NCBI GenBank assembly: GCA_950295325.1
Contig: OX485806.1
Location: 26,104,001-26,168,000 of the forward strand
Length of the DNA: 64,000 nt
Direction: 5' to 3'
Source: Polytrichum commune
Taxonomy: Eukaryota; Streptophyta; Polytrichopsida; Polytrichales; Polytrichaceae
A program made the position numbers and the translations under genes. Below, piece by piece: positions 43,740 through 56,100 of the stretch (its first letter is position 1; every line of letters begins with the position of its first letter). The notes under the pieces were generated by a model. It saw only the letters and a list, made by a program, of their open reading frames with translations, did no database searches and had not been told where the DNA came from.

Positions 43740-44399
43740 TGTGATTTCAAAAAGATTTACGACTATGAAAAGAAAATTTCATCGGGACAAAAGAATTATT
43801 GGCAAATGAACAATTAAGAGAGGAATAATCATCATTCAATGAAATTTCCTAAGGTGCTAATAGCAATTCAAGTTTATGATGCCATAGCCGAGTGATATCC
43901 CAGATGTTTTCATGCGGTAGAGTCGGATAACTTGCCGTTTGATAGTTCATCAATATCACCATCGAATGGTAAGTAATTCATTGCTTATGTTTATTTTTAT
44001 TTTTTATACATGTAATATTGATACGTGATATTATTCTAATTCATTTTAATATATATAAGTGATCGGATTGCTTTACTGAATTCAACTATTGTCAAAGATA
44101 ATCATCGCGACATAAATTCAACTAAGAAACATAGACTCTCTGGTAAAATTTTGGAGGATGCATTACATGCCATGAAAGACAACACCAAAGCAATTGTCAT
44201 TGTTATGAACGAAGATGAAACACGTGAGAATGCACGATCTCACGAATCAATGAATTGTGAAGATGCACGATGTCATAAGTCGTTGGAGCTTGAACGTCGA
44301 CGGATCACTTCGAGTAAGCAGACTAATCGTGCTTATATACAAGCATTAATGTCTCTAGACAATGGAGTTCGTTCATTTAGTCAATTATTCCAACACTAA
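43740..44399 (+). pseudogene. Second ORF beside Harbinger relic, copy B
   Basis: The last exon is open (44151-44399) with a charged, helical peptide (SLELERRRITSSKQ). A likely intron lies between GTAAGT near 43970 and TATAAG near 44058. The upstream exon has stops. The placement next to a Harbinger transposase suggests the accessory DNA-binding ORF of the element, but no motif supports that. Confidence 0.4.
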
Positions 44400-44509
44400 T
44401 GTTTGATTCCTAATTTTTTGAAAAAATATAGATAGTCAAGATAAGAAATAATGCATTTTAATGTTGTAATATCTTTTAATGAATGTAAAGATTATACAAG
44501 TGGTTACTT

Positions 44510-45190
44510 AAAATTTTTAGTGATTTTGACATTTCTTGGACATAGTTTTGCATTATGGGCTCTGGAAAATGTACATGAAGTCCAAACAATGACTTTTTGG
44601 TGTCCATGAGTAGCTATCAACATCTGATACTCATATATATAATAATTTATACATTTATAGTTCATGTGTAATCACAATTCTATGTTGTTTGGATATTTTG
44701 GTATTTTTTGGACATAGTTTTGATTTTTTTTGGACATAGTCTTGCATTTTGGGCTCTAAAAATGCATATGGGGTCCAAATAATATGCTCTTTGTGTCTAT
44801 GGATAGTTATCAAAATCTTCCACTCAGATATATAATAATTTATATATTACAAATTTATATGTAATCACAAATCTATGATGTTTGGCAATTTTGGTAATTT
44901 TTAGACATACTTTCGATTTTTTGGACATAGTCTTGCATTTTGGGATCTTAAAAATGCATATTGAGTCCAAATAATGTATTCTTGGTATCCATGAATAGAT
45001 ATTGAGACCTACTAATCAAATATATAATAATGTTTTGTAGTGCAGTTCATGTGTAATCGCAATTCTATGATGTTTGGTAATTTTGGTGTTTTCTAGACAA
45101 AGTCTTGCATTTTTGGGCTTTTGAAAATACATATGGAGTCCAAATAATGTGGTTCTAGTGTCCATGCGTAAGTATCAAAATCAATTATTT
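44510..45190 (+). repeat. Tandem repeat, copy B
   Basis: Counterpart of 4290-4960 with four units marked by GACATAGTYTTGCATT. Here the ATACTCATATATAT expansion is absent and the third unit is full length. Confidence 0.8.
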
Positions 45191-45429
45191 AAATATGTAC
45201 TAATTTTTCATATAAATTGTATATAGAATAAATAATGTACAATATTCTGAATTAAAAATTAATGTTTTTAAATTTAGAGACGATTTGCTTTACCTATATA
45301 ACTACAAATCGTACATTCTATTCATTATATATATACATCATTGTATGTATATATATTTTTAATATATATATTATTTATTATTTATTCAGTATAGCACATA
45401 GTTTCAAAAAAATATAAATGTTTTGCAAT

Positions 45430-46340
45430 TTCCCGGCTTCATTCTCTCATGTAGTATGGTCTACAAGCTTTGGATACTCTTTATTATGGTGACCCCAAAA
45501 AATTAAACATTGATCAATAATTTTATTCCTATCTAGACCAATGTTATATAAAATACAACATGCTATAATGATTGAAAGAATGCTTTGAAAATTTATGATT
45601 TACATTGATTTTTTAAATAGCCTTCAGACCCTTTTCAATATATAAAACGCATGTTCTACACACATACATATACTTGAATGTTTAAAACTATATGATTGAA
45701 ATATAAGTTATAAGCGTTGTCCCAATCTCGGTACAGATATGTTCAAGATTCTCATGTGCTATGCATAACCTATAATGAACTTGTGAACATCCACACCTTG
45801 CATCTCCTTTGTAGCTTCATTTAATCTCTCATCATTAGCAACAAGTAATTTATGATTGGATTGGAAAAAAACACGAGTATCATGAACCAAACTCGGAAAT
45901 CCGGCGAAAATATCTATAAATCTAGTTTTAAAATTTACAATTACTTGTAAAATCGTACTATAATTGTAATTTTTATCAAACCAATATAAATTATTAGTTT
46001 TGTGAGGTTTATCAAATAGAATATGAATGCGATCAATTATACCACAACAGTGTGGAATGCCATAAATGTTTTGAAAATCAAGTTTCACATTCATTAATTT
46101 TTCACATACTGGCCACTTTAAATGCAAAGGTATTACAACAATCAAAAGAGATTTTACAATCATTTTGGAAGTCTTCATACTTATACATGCGACTCTCCGG
46201 TTGCTAATCGACGTAAAATCATAGTCATTATCTTTGAAATAGTTATCCACATTCCGACAATAGTTCTCAAACTTGAAGGCGGTATTTTATTCATGTGTAA
46301 TCCGATAGTATCACAAATTTAATCAAAAGTTACAATTGAA
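45430..46340 (-). pseudogene. Minus-strand PIF/Harbinger transposase relic, copy B
   Basis: A 163-codon open stretch (45759-46250) encodes much of a Harbinger DDE domain in order: FQNIYGIPHCCGIIDRIHI (first catalytic Asp), NYNYSTILQVIVNF, then AGFPSLVHDTRVFF (second catalytic region) and NDERLNEATKEMQ. It stops before the third acidic residue; further similarity (VEHAFYI near 45650) lies past stops. Better preserved than copy A, which lost the first catalytic segment. Confidence 0.8.
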
Positions 46341-46343
46341 AGT

Positions 46344-47471
46344 CAATTTTTTTTTTAAATATCTTTTGATCATCACGCATTATAAGTTTTGAATATTAAT
46401 TTCACCAATAAACAGACCTTGGTTTGACATACCATGGCTTATAAAAAAATACCCAATAATTCTATCTTGCGAGCACATTCAATGTATATGAGATAAATCA
46501 TTGAATCCATATCAAGGTATTGTTAAAATATCAAATCAAATCTAATGTTGGTTTTTTGTTTTTTTGCTATAATTTTTTTACCATTGAGAACTCTATGAAG
46601 AACATCATACGTAGCAACTTGCAATGTTGTAGCAATTATGAAGCAATTGTTACAACATTACGGAGCAATTAGGGAGCAATGTTAAAGCAATTGCCGAAAA
46701 TATGAAACCTCTTTCTTGCATCATACACTCTTTGAACACTCAAACACTAGTTTTGAGTAGAATTGGAAACGAAATAAGAGATAGAATATGATTGTATGTT
46801 TAATTATAAAAAATACATATACATAATGCAATATGATAATAAGTATCAAGTTTATTATGAAAAATCAATGCAAATGTATCAAAAATCACTTACCAACAAC
46901 GTACAATCACGATTTCAATTTAAAATAATATATCTATATATCTATATATTTTCATAGATGACATTCGTACCACCAATTGATACCAAGAACACATAATTTG
47001 GAATTGATTCAATAAATGTACAAAAATTATTGTGCAAGTCAAATATCAAAAGTTAAATGACGATGAGCTTCATTACCGGTCATCTTCATAAAATGTAACA
47101 TCTTATTACTCACCAAATTTGGTAAGAAAGTAGAAAATCGGAATAAACCCGCAACCCACATAGAAGTACCCCTCCATTAAATGGGTGACATCATCCATTT
47201 TTTGGATGATGTCACTCGTTTTTCACCCACTTAAAAAGTGGACCGACACCAGCACATGGAACTTGGCCCCAATTATAGTATGCAAGCATTGCACATACTT
47301 AAGAATTGTTGCTAGCTTGGGAGGGTACTGTATTTGCATACGGCCCCGCCTCTAACCCATATGTGTTTTGCGAAACACATCCCTCTTGTCGCTCACCTCC
47401 TCACTAGCAACAATCCATTCGTTGCACACCACAACATAGTCAAGAAATGAAACAAATCAAAAGTTCACAAA
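46344..47471. other. AT-rich non-coding stretch, nearly identical to copy A
   Basis: Counterpart of 6061-7188. By eye there are almost no differences over more than 1 kb. No gene seen. Confidence 0.6.
47185..47215. repeat. Perfect palindrome, 13-bp arms, copy B
   Basis: Counterpart of 6902-6932, with unchanged arms and T5 spacer. Confidence 0.85.
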
Positions 47472-47479
47472 ATGTCCAA

Positions 47480-47836
47480 CTACAAAGAAAACCATACTTG
47501 CCTATGGTATGCCTCCATGGCGGTGGACTTCGTTATCACGTACAGATGTGCGGTTCTCAATTCCACATCTGTCATCCTCCTTGGCTTCTCTCTGCCTTCG
47601 TCCAAAATTTTCGGTTTTTCTAAAAATAATTTCCCTCTTACGCAAAAAAGACCTACGAATCCACAAAACCCTAACTGGAACTTTGACCTCGTCACGTTCT
47701 GTGCAAAGCACAAAAGTAATGGAGAATGGACAACCCAACCCCTGACCAAATTGTTACAGGCCTCCAAATTGTTTACGAAGTGCTGCATCGTTACAAAAGC
47801 ATAAGGCATGCTCACAGAACCAGATAAAGAGACCAC
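47480..47836 (-). pseudogene. 118-codon open frame, possible CACTA-type fragment, copy B
   Basis: Translation identical to 7197-7553. Because the surrounding non-coding DNA is equally conserved between the copies, identity here says nothing about selection. The motif VELRTAHLYV is the only weak family hint. Confidence 0.3.
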
Positions 47837-48302
47837 ACTTGTATCATCTCATCACAAGAAAACCAAGACGATATCGCCACAACATTCTAGATCCTAAACC
47901 TTGAAACATCAGCAAATACCCCGAGAGCGATTCGGCCCACCAAAATTCCTCAGTGTCTCAAACATCATACAATAAGAACAGATTACTTAATTTGCATAAT
48001 ACACACACCTAGTGAGACTCATACAGAGATGAGAGACCACGAGGGTTTGAAAGAGTTGTGTACTGCGTCAGAGAGAGCGAATGCAGGCTAACATATAAAA
48101 CATGGGAGGCGCTAACTCTAACCCAAACTTGGCAAGTCGGCTGCGTTACAAGTGTCAATTCCAAAGCACATATGTTCCCCTCAACTGCAAATTTTTGGAT
48201 CACATATTCATGTTGCCTCAAACTTCCTCGCAAGTACTTGTGTACTTATTTCAGAAGTGCATGTAAATAATGCTGCTTGAATTATTTGGTTCCCCTAAGG
48301 GT

Positions 48303-48498
48303 TTAGGGTTGCGCCGGCCAAGGAAATAGTGCAGTACCAAGGCGACACTCGCGGGCTCTGACAGCAAGCTGTCCAATGAGCTCGCACCCGATCAAATATT
48401 AGATTAATATCGTGAGTCTCGATGAGCCTCATATCAGATATTAAACTGATAAGAACATATACTACACTCGATCTTAGCCAAAAGGCCGAGAAAGGTAT
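48303..48498 (-). ncRNA. U2: U2 spliceosomal snRNA sequence, copy B-1
   Basis: Counterpart of 9795-9990 with no difference seen by eye, including the TATATG change and the weak Sm site AATATTTGA. Canonical start ATACCTTTCTCGG on the minus strand at 48498, branch-pairing segment GTGTAGTA present. No plant USE element is visible upstream. The same doubts about function apply as for copy A-1. Confidence 0.85.
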
Positions 48499-48879
48499 GC
48501 ATCTCCCTCCTTCAACTTTGCCATATGTACTCAGCAAGACTTCAACGATACGGACACCAAACATATGGGACCAAGTGTCCAACAACTTACCAGTATGCAC
48601 ATGAAACCGTATCTGATTGGGAGAAATTCCTTCAGTTTCTACACAAGGATTTATGGTGCAAACCGTCGACTGCTGGTCTGCAAATACCAATCAACATTGC
48701 TAGCAATACACATTATCTGCAGCCACACGAAAGAATTGGGATGCGTGTCCAGGGGATGCATGGTATTTCCAGCTACACTTAAGTCAAACTATATTATTCT
48801 AATTCGCATAATGTTAAACTATAATACGACATCTCTGCAATGAAGGTGCTGTTTGAATTACTTAGTGCCCCTAAGGGTT

Positions 48880-49049
48880 AAGGATTGCGCCGGCCAAGGA
48901 AATAGTGCAGTACCAAGGCGACACTTGTGGGCTCTGACAGCAAGCTGCCCACTGAGCTCGCACCCGATCAAAAAATAGATTAATATTGTGAAGCTCGATA
49001 AGCCTCGTATCAGATATTAAACTGATAAGAACAGATACTACACTTAATC
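48880..49049 (-). pseudogene. U2 snRNA pseudogene lacking its 5' end, copy B-2
   Basis: Counterpart of 10372-10541, with the same missing 5' end and the same near-consensus Sm site. Confidence 0.8.
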
Positions 49050-49673
49050 GTCACCTCGCCAACACCAAACCATACACCAAACTTATGGGATCTACAATTT
49101 CACTGTATGTTCTACTGTCAATTCCTCCATGAAGATTAGCAGCACCCTGTAGTTTAATTTGCCATCCCTCATAAATTAATAGACTAGCTTAGCCTCCATC
49201 CTATGTTAAGGCTTGTCTATCTCCTTGTTCAATGAACAATATGATTCAATTCCACCCGGTGTTACCTATGCTATCCTGAATCTAAGGATCGATCACAGAC
49301 TAAAAGAAGGCATTTTTCAGTGCAAAAATCAGTCGGAACACATTGCCCAGCAACTCACCAGTATAAACATGAAAAAATATCTGATTGGGAAGAATCCCTT
49401 CATGTTCTGCACAATGAAGTACCAAATGTGGATTGCTAAAGTGCAACTGCCAATCAACGTATCTGGCAATGCACATTTCCTGCAAATACACCACAAGGAG
49501 TGGAATTAATGCCTACCTAAGGTACAGTGTTTCTTGATGAACCTCAAATAAGAGTCTTTCAAATGACAGAATAATTGCAACACGAATTCTGATTTCAGTG
49601 AGGACTTTCAAAACTCTACTCTCTACAAATCTCTCAAGGTAAAAAGACTTTAGCAATGCATAAGTTTCTAATA

Positions 49674-52088
49674 TAGTCCACCCTCTATAAGTGTTACCTC
49701 TATAAGTGTTAAAATTCCATAACTGTTAGCATTTTTTCTACTCCCTACTTGGGGAGACTACAATAACGTTAAGTGTTAAGTGTTAACTGATTGGCTACTC
49801 CCCTCTTTGTAATTTTGCCCTCTATATCTGTTGACTTATTATTATACTATATAATACCATACAATACAATATACTGTAACATAGCCCCCATTTACAGATT
49901 ATTAGGGTTTACGATATTGACTGCAAGTCCCTCCCTCGTCAACTCAGTTTACCCTAGCAGGTTGAGCTAGTCTACCAGCGTTCGAATTTTTGAGAATTTT
50001 GTTTTCGAATTTCAGACCTGTAGGGCGAATCACATACCATTAGAAAGCTATTGAGGAGACGATCCCAATGGTAGTAGTTTTGTTGAATTCCGACTTCTAA
50101 CGAGTGAGTTATGGTTGGCCGAAATTTGCCTTCCAAGTCTCTTGCGGCAGCGGCGGCGAGTTTTGTCTGATTAATTTTGAGGGTGCTGTATTATTTTTTG
50201 TGGATAGGGTTTGTGTCCTTGTGGTTTAGAGTCAGTCTGCATCTGTCTTTCAATTTAATCTAGGACAGTAGAGATGGGGAAGGCTTCAGAGTTCAATTTG
50301 GCTCAGAAAAAAGAGATTTTGTTGTATCGGCAGAGTTACGTTGAGTCAGGGCAACGTATTAGCAACAAAGCTCTAACATTGTGGGCAAATGCTAAATTCC
50401 AAGCCTCTTCATATGAAATGTCCATTTCTAGGTTACTCAAGAGAAAGGATTTGCTGGACTTAGATGTTGAAGCACCTCCAACTATTAAGAGAGTCAGAAA
50501 GGTTTACTGCCCTCAGGTTGAGAATGCTACATTTTCTTGGTTTACACTGATGCAGGAACATGATGCTACCATAACAGATGATATTTTGATAGCAGCTGCA
50601 AAGAAATTCTACAACATGAGCCAGAAGGATCCATCTCAAAAGGAGCTACAATTTCTAATGGGTGGTTGGAGGGCTTCAAGCGGAGGTTCAAGATTAAAGG
50701 CTACACTCGACATGGAGAAGCATGTTCAGCATACAACTCTCCAGAGGCCTTACAACGCATATATGGAGCAGATCAAACTCATATGTTCAAGGTACCAAGT
50801 CTCTGATATTTTTAATATGGATGAGACTGGGTTGTTCTATCGATTAGAGCCAAACCGTACACTAGCCACACATCGCCTATCTGGTAGAAAAAAACAAAAA
50901 GAGAGGCTCACAATTGCATTCACCAGTAATGCTCATGGTAGCATTAAGCTGCCTCCTATTGTTATTAACAAGTTTGTGAAGCCTAGAGCCTTCTCTCAAA
51001 GAAATATTGTAAATCCTCAGAACCTTGGCATTTTGTGGGCGGCCAACAAGAAGGCTTGGATGACAACATAATTATTTGAAAGGTTTATGCTAGATTTTGA
51101 GGCAAGAATGGTTGCATTGGGCAAGCAGAAGGTTTTGCTTCTTGTTGATAACTTCTCAGGACACCAAACTCCTACCATAGGATCAAGGTTGCGTATCACT
51201 CAATTGGAGTTTCTACCACCCAACACCACTAGCAGATTTCAGCCCATGGATGCAGGAATAATAGCCTCATTCAAAGCCCAATATCGCAAGCGAATGATTG
51301 AGCACAAGATCAATTGTTTGATGTCTGCTCAGAATCCAGAGCTTGATGTGCATCAAGGAGTAGTCATGCTTCTTCATTCTTGGCAACATGGGGTTAGTTC
51401 TGAGACCATTCATAATTGTTGGAATCACACTGGAGTACTATCTATTCTGACCACCAATCAAGCATTACAGGAGGCTCACCAAAAAGAAGTGCAAGAAATC
51501 ACCACACTTTTGGAGCGGCTTAGTGTGGTATGTCAAGCAAGCTCAGAGATCTCACCTAATATGACTGCAGAGGAATTCATCAACTATGAAGCTGAATTTG
51601 ACTTGAATAATCCTTAACAACCATCCAATGAGGAATTGATGGAGATGTTCAACCCAGATTCCTTTGTTGAGGAGGAGGATGACACTGAAACTCTTGCATC
51701 TGTACCTATAGCCCCTGTGTGTTACAAGGATGTGCAGTATTCTCTTCAAACTTTACGTCATTATCTTGAACAGAGGTCTACTGATGTTATGCATTTGGTC
51801 AAGAAATTAGAAAAGTTTGAGAAAGAGATTGATCACCTACATGTGAATCAGCTCTAGCAGACCTCTATAGATGCCTTCTTCCATCCTAGAGGAGTGGAAA
51901 TGGAGGAGTGAGACTCCTCAATTGTATTTTGGAACTTCATTTGGTATTATAACAATATTTTACTTGTGTTACATTTATACGTGTTATGTTTTGATTTGTT
52001 AAACTCTATATTTCTATAAGTGTTAACACTCTATAAGTGTTAACAATATTACCACTCCCAATTGTTGACACTTATAGAGGGTGGACTG
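49674..52088 (+). mobile_element. pogo/Tigger-like DNA transposon, TA target duplication
   Basis: Left end TAGTCCACCCTCTATAAGTG, right end read on the minus strand CAGTCCACCCTCTATAAGTG, flanked by TA at 49672-49673 and 52089-52090. Copy A has the empty site CTAATATAAGCTC near 11156-11168. Extra copies of CTATAAGTGTTA lie just inside both ends. The first base has changed from C to T. The 2415-bp element holds one transposase gene with few lesions, so it looks young. Confidence 0.95.
50274..51857 (+). pseudogene. pogo/Tigger-like (DDE_1, CENP-B-type) transposase with lesions
   Basis: One frame of 527 codons runs from ATG at 50274, broken by TAA at 51069-51071 and 51615-51617. It starts with an HTH region (about residues 1-60), then the nuclease: FNMDETGLF (first Asp, about residue 180), LLLVDNFSGHQ (second Asp) and RFQPMDAGIIASFK (third Asp, DDD type as in pogo), then a coiled-coil-like C-terminus (LVKKLEKFEKEIDHL). 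A hidden fault lies at about 50650-50800: the CENP-B-type second HTH motif SNGWLEGFKRRF is read only in another frame, so two compensating indels must flank it. The protein would bind terminal repeats and cut DNA if intact; this copy cannot. Confidence 0.88.
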
Positions 52089-52090
52089 TA

Positions 52091-52443
52091 TAAGCTCTTC
52101 ATTTGTCGAAACCACAGTCGTTGAATGCTTCAATTTTAGCTCCTCCTTTATATGGCACTACGCCTTTGGCCGACGCGGGTGAGGTTGTTCTTGATGCGAC
52201 ACATGTAGAAGAGAGGGTTAATGTAGTTGAACCATGCCCTAGTCTTAGCCTCATGGTAGCCAACGGGGCGAGTAATTTTGTTCTTCTGCCAACGCAGCCT
52301 AACCAGATGGTTGTGCCTGCAAGATTAACAATGATACATATTTATCAGCACATTCTATTGAATGTTGTTGCGCACTCTAAGCTTTGCACACAGAAGCAAA
52401 AGACTGAGCATTCAAATGCGTCTCTGGATTATGTGAAACCCTG
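52091..52443 (+). pseudogene. Exon-like block, copy B
   Basis: Open for 113 codons to TGA, but starting at a TTG, with no ATG. The peptide contains LNASILAPPLYG and LDATHVEERVNVVEP. It is the uninterrupted counterpart of copy A 11163-11434 plus 14977-15055. No family was recognised. Confidence 0.35.
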
Positions 52444-52520
52444 AGAGGGAAGTGTTCACATAAAGAAGACACGTTGTATACAAGAATCACAACTTTTCCA
52501 ACAATATCGCAATTTCTAGT

Positions 52521-52690
52521 TTACCAATAAAGTGACGAACTTAATGGGAGGACAGTGACCATTATTCCAGTACAAACATTATGCAGCGTGGCAGTGAAAT
52601 CGCAAGGTATCATGCTTCTTGTGCCACAACAGATCCATATAGCTTCTGGTTGTTCTTTCACTTCAATGTTGTTGAGCTTCACACCACAAG
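52521..52690 (-). other. Exon-like minus-strand block, copy B
   Basis: Counterpart of 15116-15285, with the same stop and acceptor-like TTTTAG. The Copia element inserted about 20 bp upstream of this acceptor. Confidence 0.35.
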
Positions 52691-52710
52691 CTAAAACACA
52701 ACACAAACAT

Positions 52711-52993
52711 TGTTGAACATATGATTTACAGATTCAATGAGTAGTATTGTAGTATCCACGTAGCAATTCAGTGACAACTAGATTGACACGTCATCACACT
52801 TGTAGTTAGTAGGTTTGAATTATCAGTTTCCCGCTCTTTCTAGATCCCTTAGCATTCAATAAAGATAGATGAGCTTAGTCTTAGGTGTGTGTGTTTTTTG
52901 AGTTTCGAGTGAGGAGGACAACTATGGTGTTGTACTAACTTCTATGTAATAAACTTATGTTGTTTTACAATCATTGCTGTGTTTCTTTTTACA
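52711..52993 (+). repeat. Copia 5' LTR
   Basis: 283 bp, TG...CA. Roughly a dozen substitutions by eye against the 3' LTR (about 4-5 percent), so insertion is not very recent. The downstream primer-binding region reads AAAGGTTATGGGCCCACAC, which does not obviously match the initiator tRNA-Met 3' end (TGGTATCAGAGC). Confidence 0.92.
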
Positions 52994-53131
52994 AAAGGTT
53001 ATGGGCCCACACACGTGTGGAAGAGTAATTCGTAGCATAAGTTAGTGTGTTGAAGTTTCACAACGAAGATGTTGTGGTGAGTCTGAGTGGTGTCTAAGAA
53101 TGCAATACCAACAGTAACAATACAAGAAAAG

Positions 53132-56100
53132 ATGGAGTCAGGACAATCAGGACAAGTTTTCAAGTTGACATGTGATAAGTTCAACTTGTGGAAATATCAA
53201 ATGCGAATAGCATTGGAAGGACGAGAGACTTTAAAGGTAGTCGATGGAACCGAGACACTCAGCAATGCCATAGACAAAGTAGTTTGGAAGAAGAAGAACA
53301 ATCTGGCCAAGATGCTAATTAGTACGGCACTGGACACTGATCATCTCGAGATGATAATCACCTACGATACAGCGAAAGAGATGTGGGACAGACTCATAGC
53401 GATACATGAACAATACTCCGCCGAGATTATTTACATGTTGCCACTACAATTCTTCGAATATAAGTACCAGAGCGGCGACTCCATTGCAAAACATATTTCG
53501 AAAATAGAGGCCAAGGCAAAGAGACTTGAAGACATCGGACAAAAATTCTCAGAGGAACAGGTTATCTCCAAGATTTTAAGTGGTTTGCCATATGAATTCA
53601 GGCACATACTAACATGGTGGAAAAATATGATGGATGCACAGAAAACTCGGAAGACCTTAATCATGAGGATTTTGGAGGACGAGAACATGATCAAAATTGT
53701 TGGATCAGCATATGGCTCATTAGGTTCGGACAGTGCATACTATACTAGAACCAATACAACCAACACTATAAGGAGAAGAAGTGGTCCAAAGCCGGACTAC
53801 ATCAAAGAAATCAAAGCACGGACACGATGTCATCATTGCAACAAACTAGGGCACTGGAAGAGAGAGTGTCCAAATTTTTCGAAGGAGATGAAATCTGTTA
53901 AGACAAAAAGCTTTGCACACTTAACAGAAAGCAAGAGAGAAAGCATCGCGCTTACGGCTAAAGTTGAAGAGCCAACACAATCACTGGCTAGCGAGAATAT
54001 TGCACCAGCAGAAATTTCTGAGAGCTGCATAGGGATTTCCAAGGCTTTGCTAGCGGATCACAATACTCGAACATGGTACACGGATGGGAGAGCTTCAGAG
54101 CACATGAGTGAATGCAAGGAGTATTTCACAGATATGAGAGAGGTTTCAACAGGTTAACGGTATGTTCTTATTGCAAATGATCAAAGATTGTGGGTCGAAG
54201 GTATTGGTAAAGTTCAGCTTGAGAGATGGGTTGATGGACAATGGTGTCCAGGATGCATGGAAGGAGTACTATATGTATCCAAATTGCGAACTATTTGTTT
54301 TCAATCGGAGCTGCGGTAGACAGTGGCGTGGTTACAATATACAAGAGAGATGGTTGTAGTCTTATTGACGATGACGGAAAAGGAAAGGAAGTCGTTACTG
54401 GATATCGATCCAATAAGCTTTACAAACTTAATATACGAGCAATAGGCAACCAGATTGACCCCGAAGCAACCTCCACAGCCCTGAAAACAGAGTCTCTACA
54501 ACCGTGGCACAATCGGTTTTGTCATTTGAACAATGACTATGTGAAAACCACCGCAACCACTGTGACAGGAGTTAATCTACCGTCTACTCAGGGCGAGGAT
54601 TATTTTTGTGAGGGATGTGTGTACGGAAAACAACATCGATCAACCTTCAAAACGGTACCAAGCAAGTTGCGGTCAACACAACCGGGCACATTCATACACA
54701 TGGACTTGTGTGGTCCATTGGCAACTATTTCTTTTGGTGGTGCTAGCTATTTCATGCTTGTGAAGGATGATGCGAGCGGATATATGTTTATATACTTTCT
54801 GGCTCATAAATCTGAGGCACTCACCAAGTTTCAATCCGTGGAGAAAGAGATTCTACGAGATATGAAAGTTCAAGTGAACCGCATCAGGACAGATCATGGA
54901 GGCGAGTTCTCGAGTAAAGACTTTCAACAATACACTATAGGGCGAGGGATCAAGCACGAATTCTCAGCACCATATGCACCTAAACAAAACGGTTATATAG
55001 AGAGGAGCAATCGCACCGTAGTTGAAGCAGTGCGAAGTCTTCTACATGCCAAAAATCTTCCACTCGGACTCTGGGCAAAGGCTGCCGCTACAATAGTACA
55101 TGTTCTCAATCGATCTGTGAACAAAAGACTCAACAACATGACACCATATGAGCTTATTTACAAGGTACGACTAGACGTAACTTGTTTTCGTACATTTGGA
55201 TCTGATGCCTATAAACATATTCAAAACAACTTCGCTCTAAATTAGAGGCTAAGAGTGAGAGACTTGTTTTTGTTGGATATGAGTATGAAGGGAAAGCGTT
55301 TAGGGTTTGGCATCCAGGGACTCGAAAAATTTCAATTACTGCTGATCTTGTAGTTCACGAAGATAGCATTTGCACAACCTCTGCAACTACTGTTCGTCAG
55401 AACCCCACAACAATCAGCATTTCATTTCCAACCCTAGACAATGTGGTTGCTCCGATCCCGGTAGCTCCTATTTCCGTTCTTCAACCCTCATATGACAGTT
55501 CACAAGAGCTAGGTTCCCACAGCATGCCAAGCGAGGACGTACCACTTGCAGCTATCAACACATATTCACGTTCAAGTTCAGAAACAACCCCTATTGATCT
55601 GCGTGTTGAGATTCCACTACACACCACTAGTCCTGATTCTGATCCTTATGACATTTCTCGGACAGTCTTTACTCATACTGATGACACAACATCCAGTTCC
55701 TCCCCAGAGTCAGTACCCGTGGTTACTTCCACATTCAGAACCAGGCAACCTCCTCAACGATTTGGGGAATTGGTCTATGATGAACATCAGAGTATCAGAG
55801 ATGCCATCCGAAATTTAGAAGCCTGCATGGCTTCCACATCCAAAATACAAGAACCCACTTCTTACCAAGAAGCTATGTCTCTACCAGAAGCCGAACTTTG
55901 GCTGAAAGCCATGAAGACAGAAATTGAGTCTTAAAGGTCAACAAGACATGGAAGCTGGTAGCTCTTCCTCCAGACGACGAGCTATCAAAAGCAAATGGGT
56001 TTTTAAGGTGAAATATAAGCCTTCAGGACAGATTGATAAGTATAAAGCACGTCTGGTTGCGAAAGGATTTTCACAAATCGCAGGGGTAGATTACAGCGAC

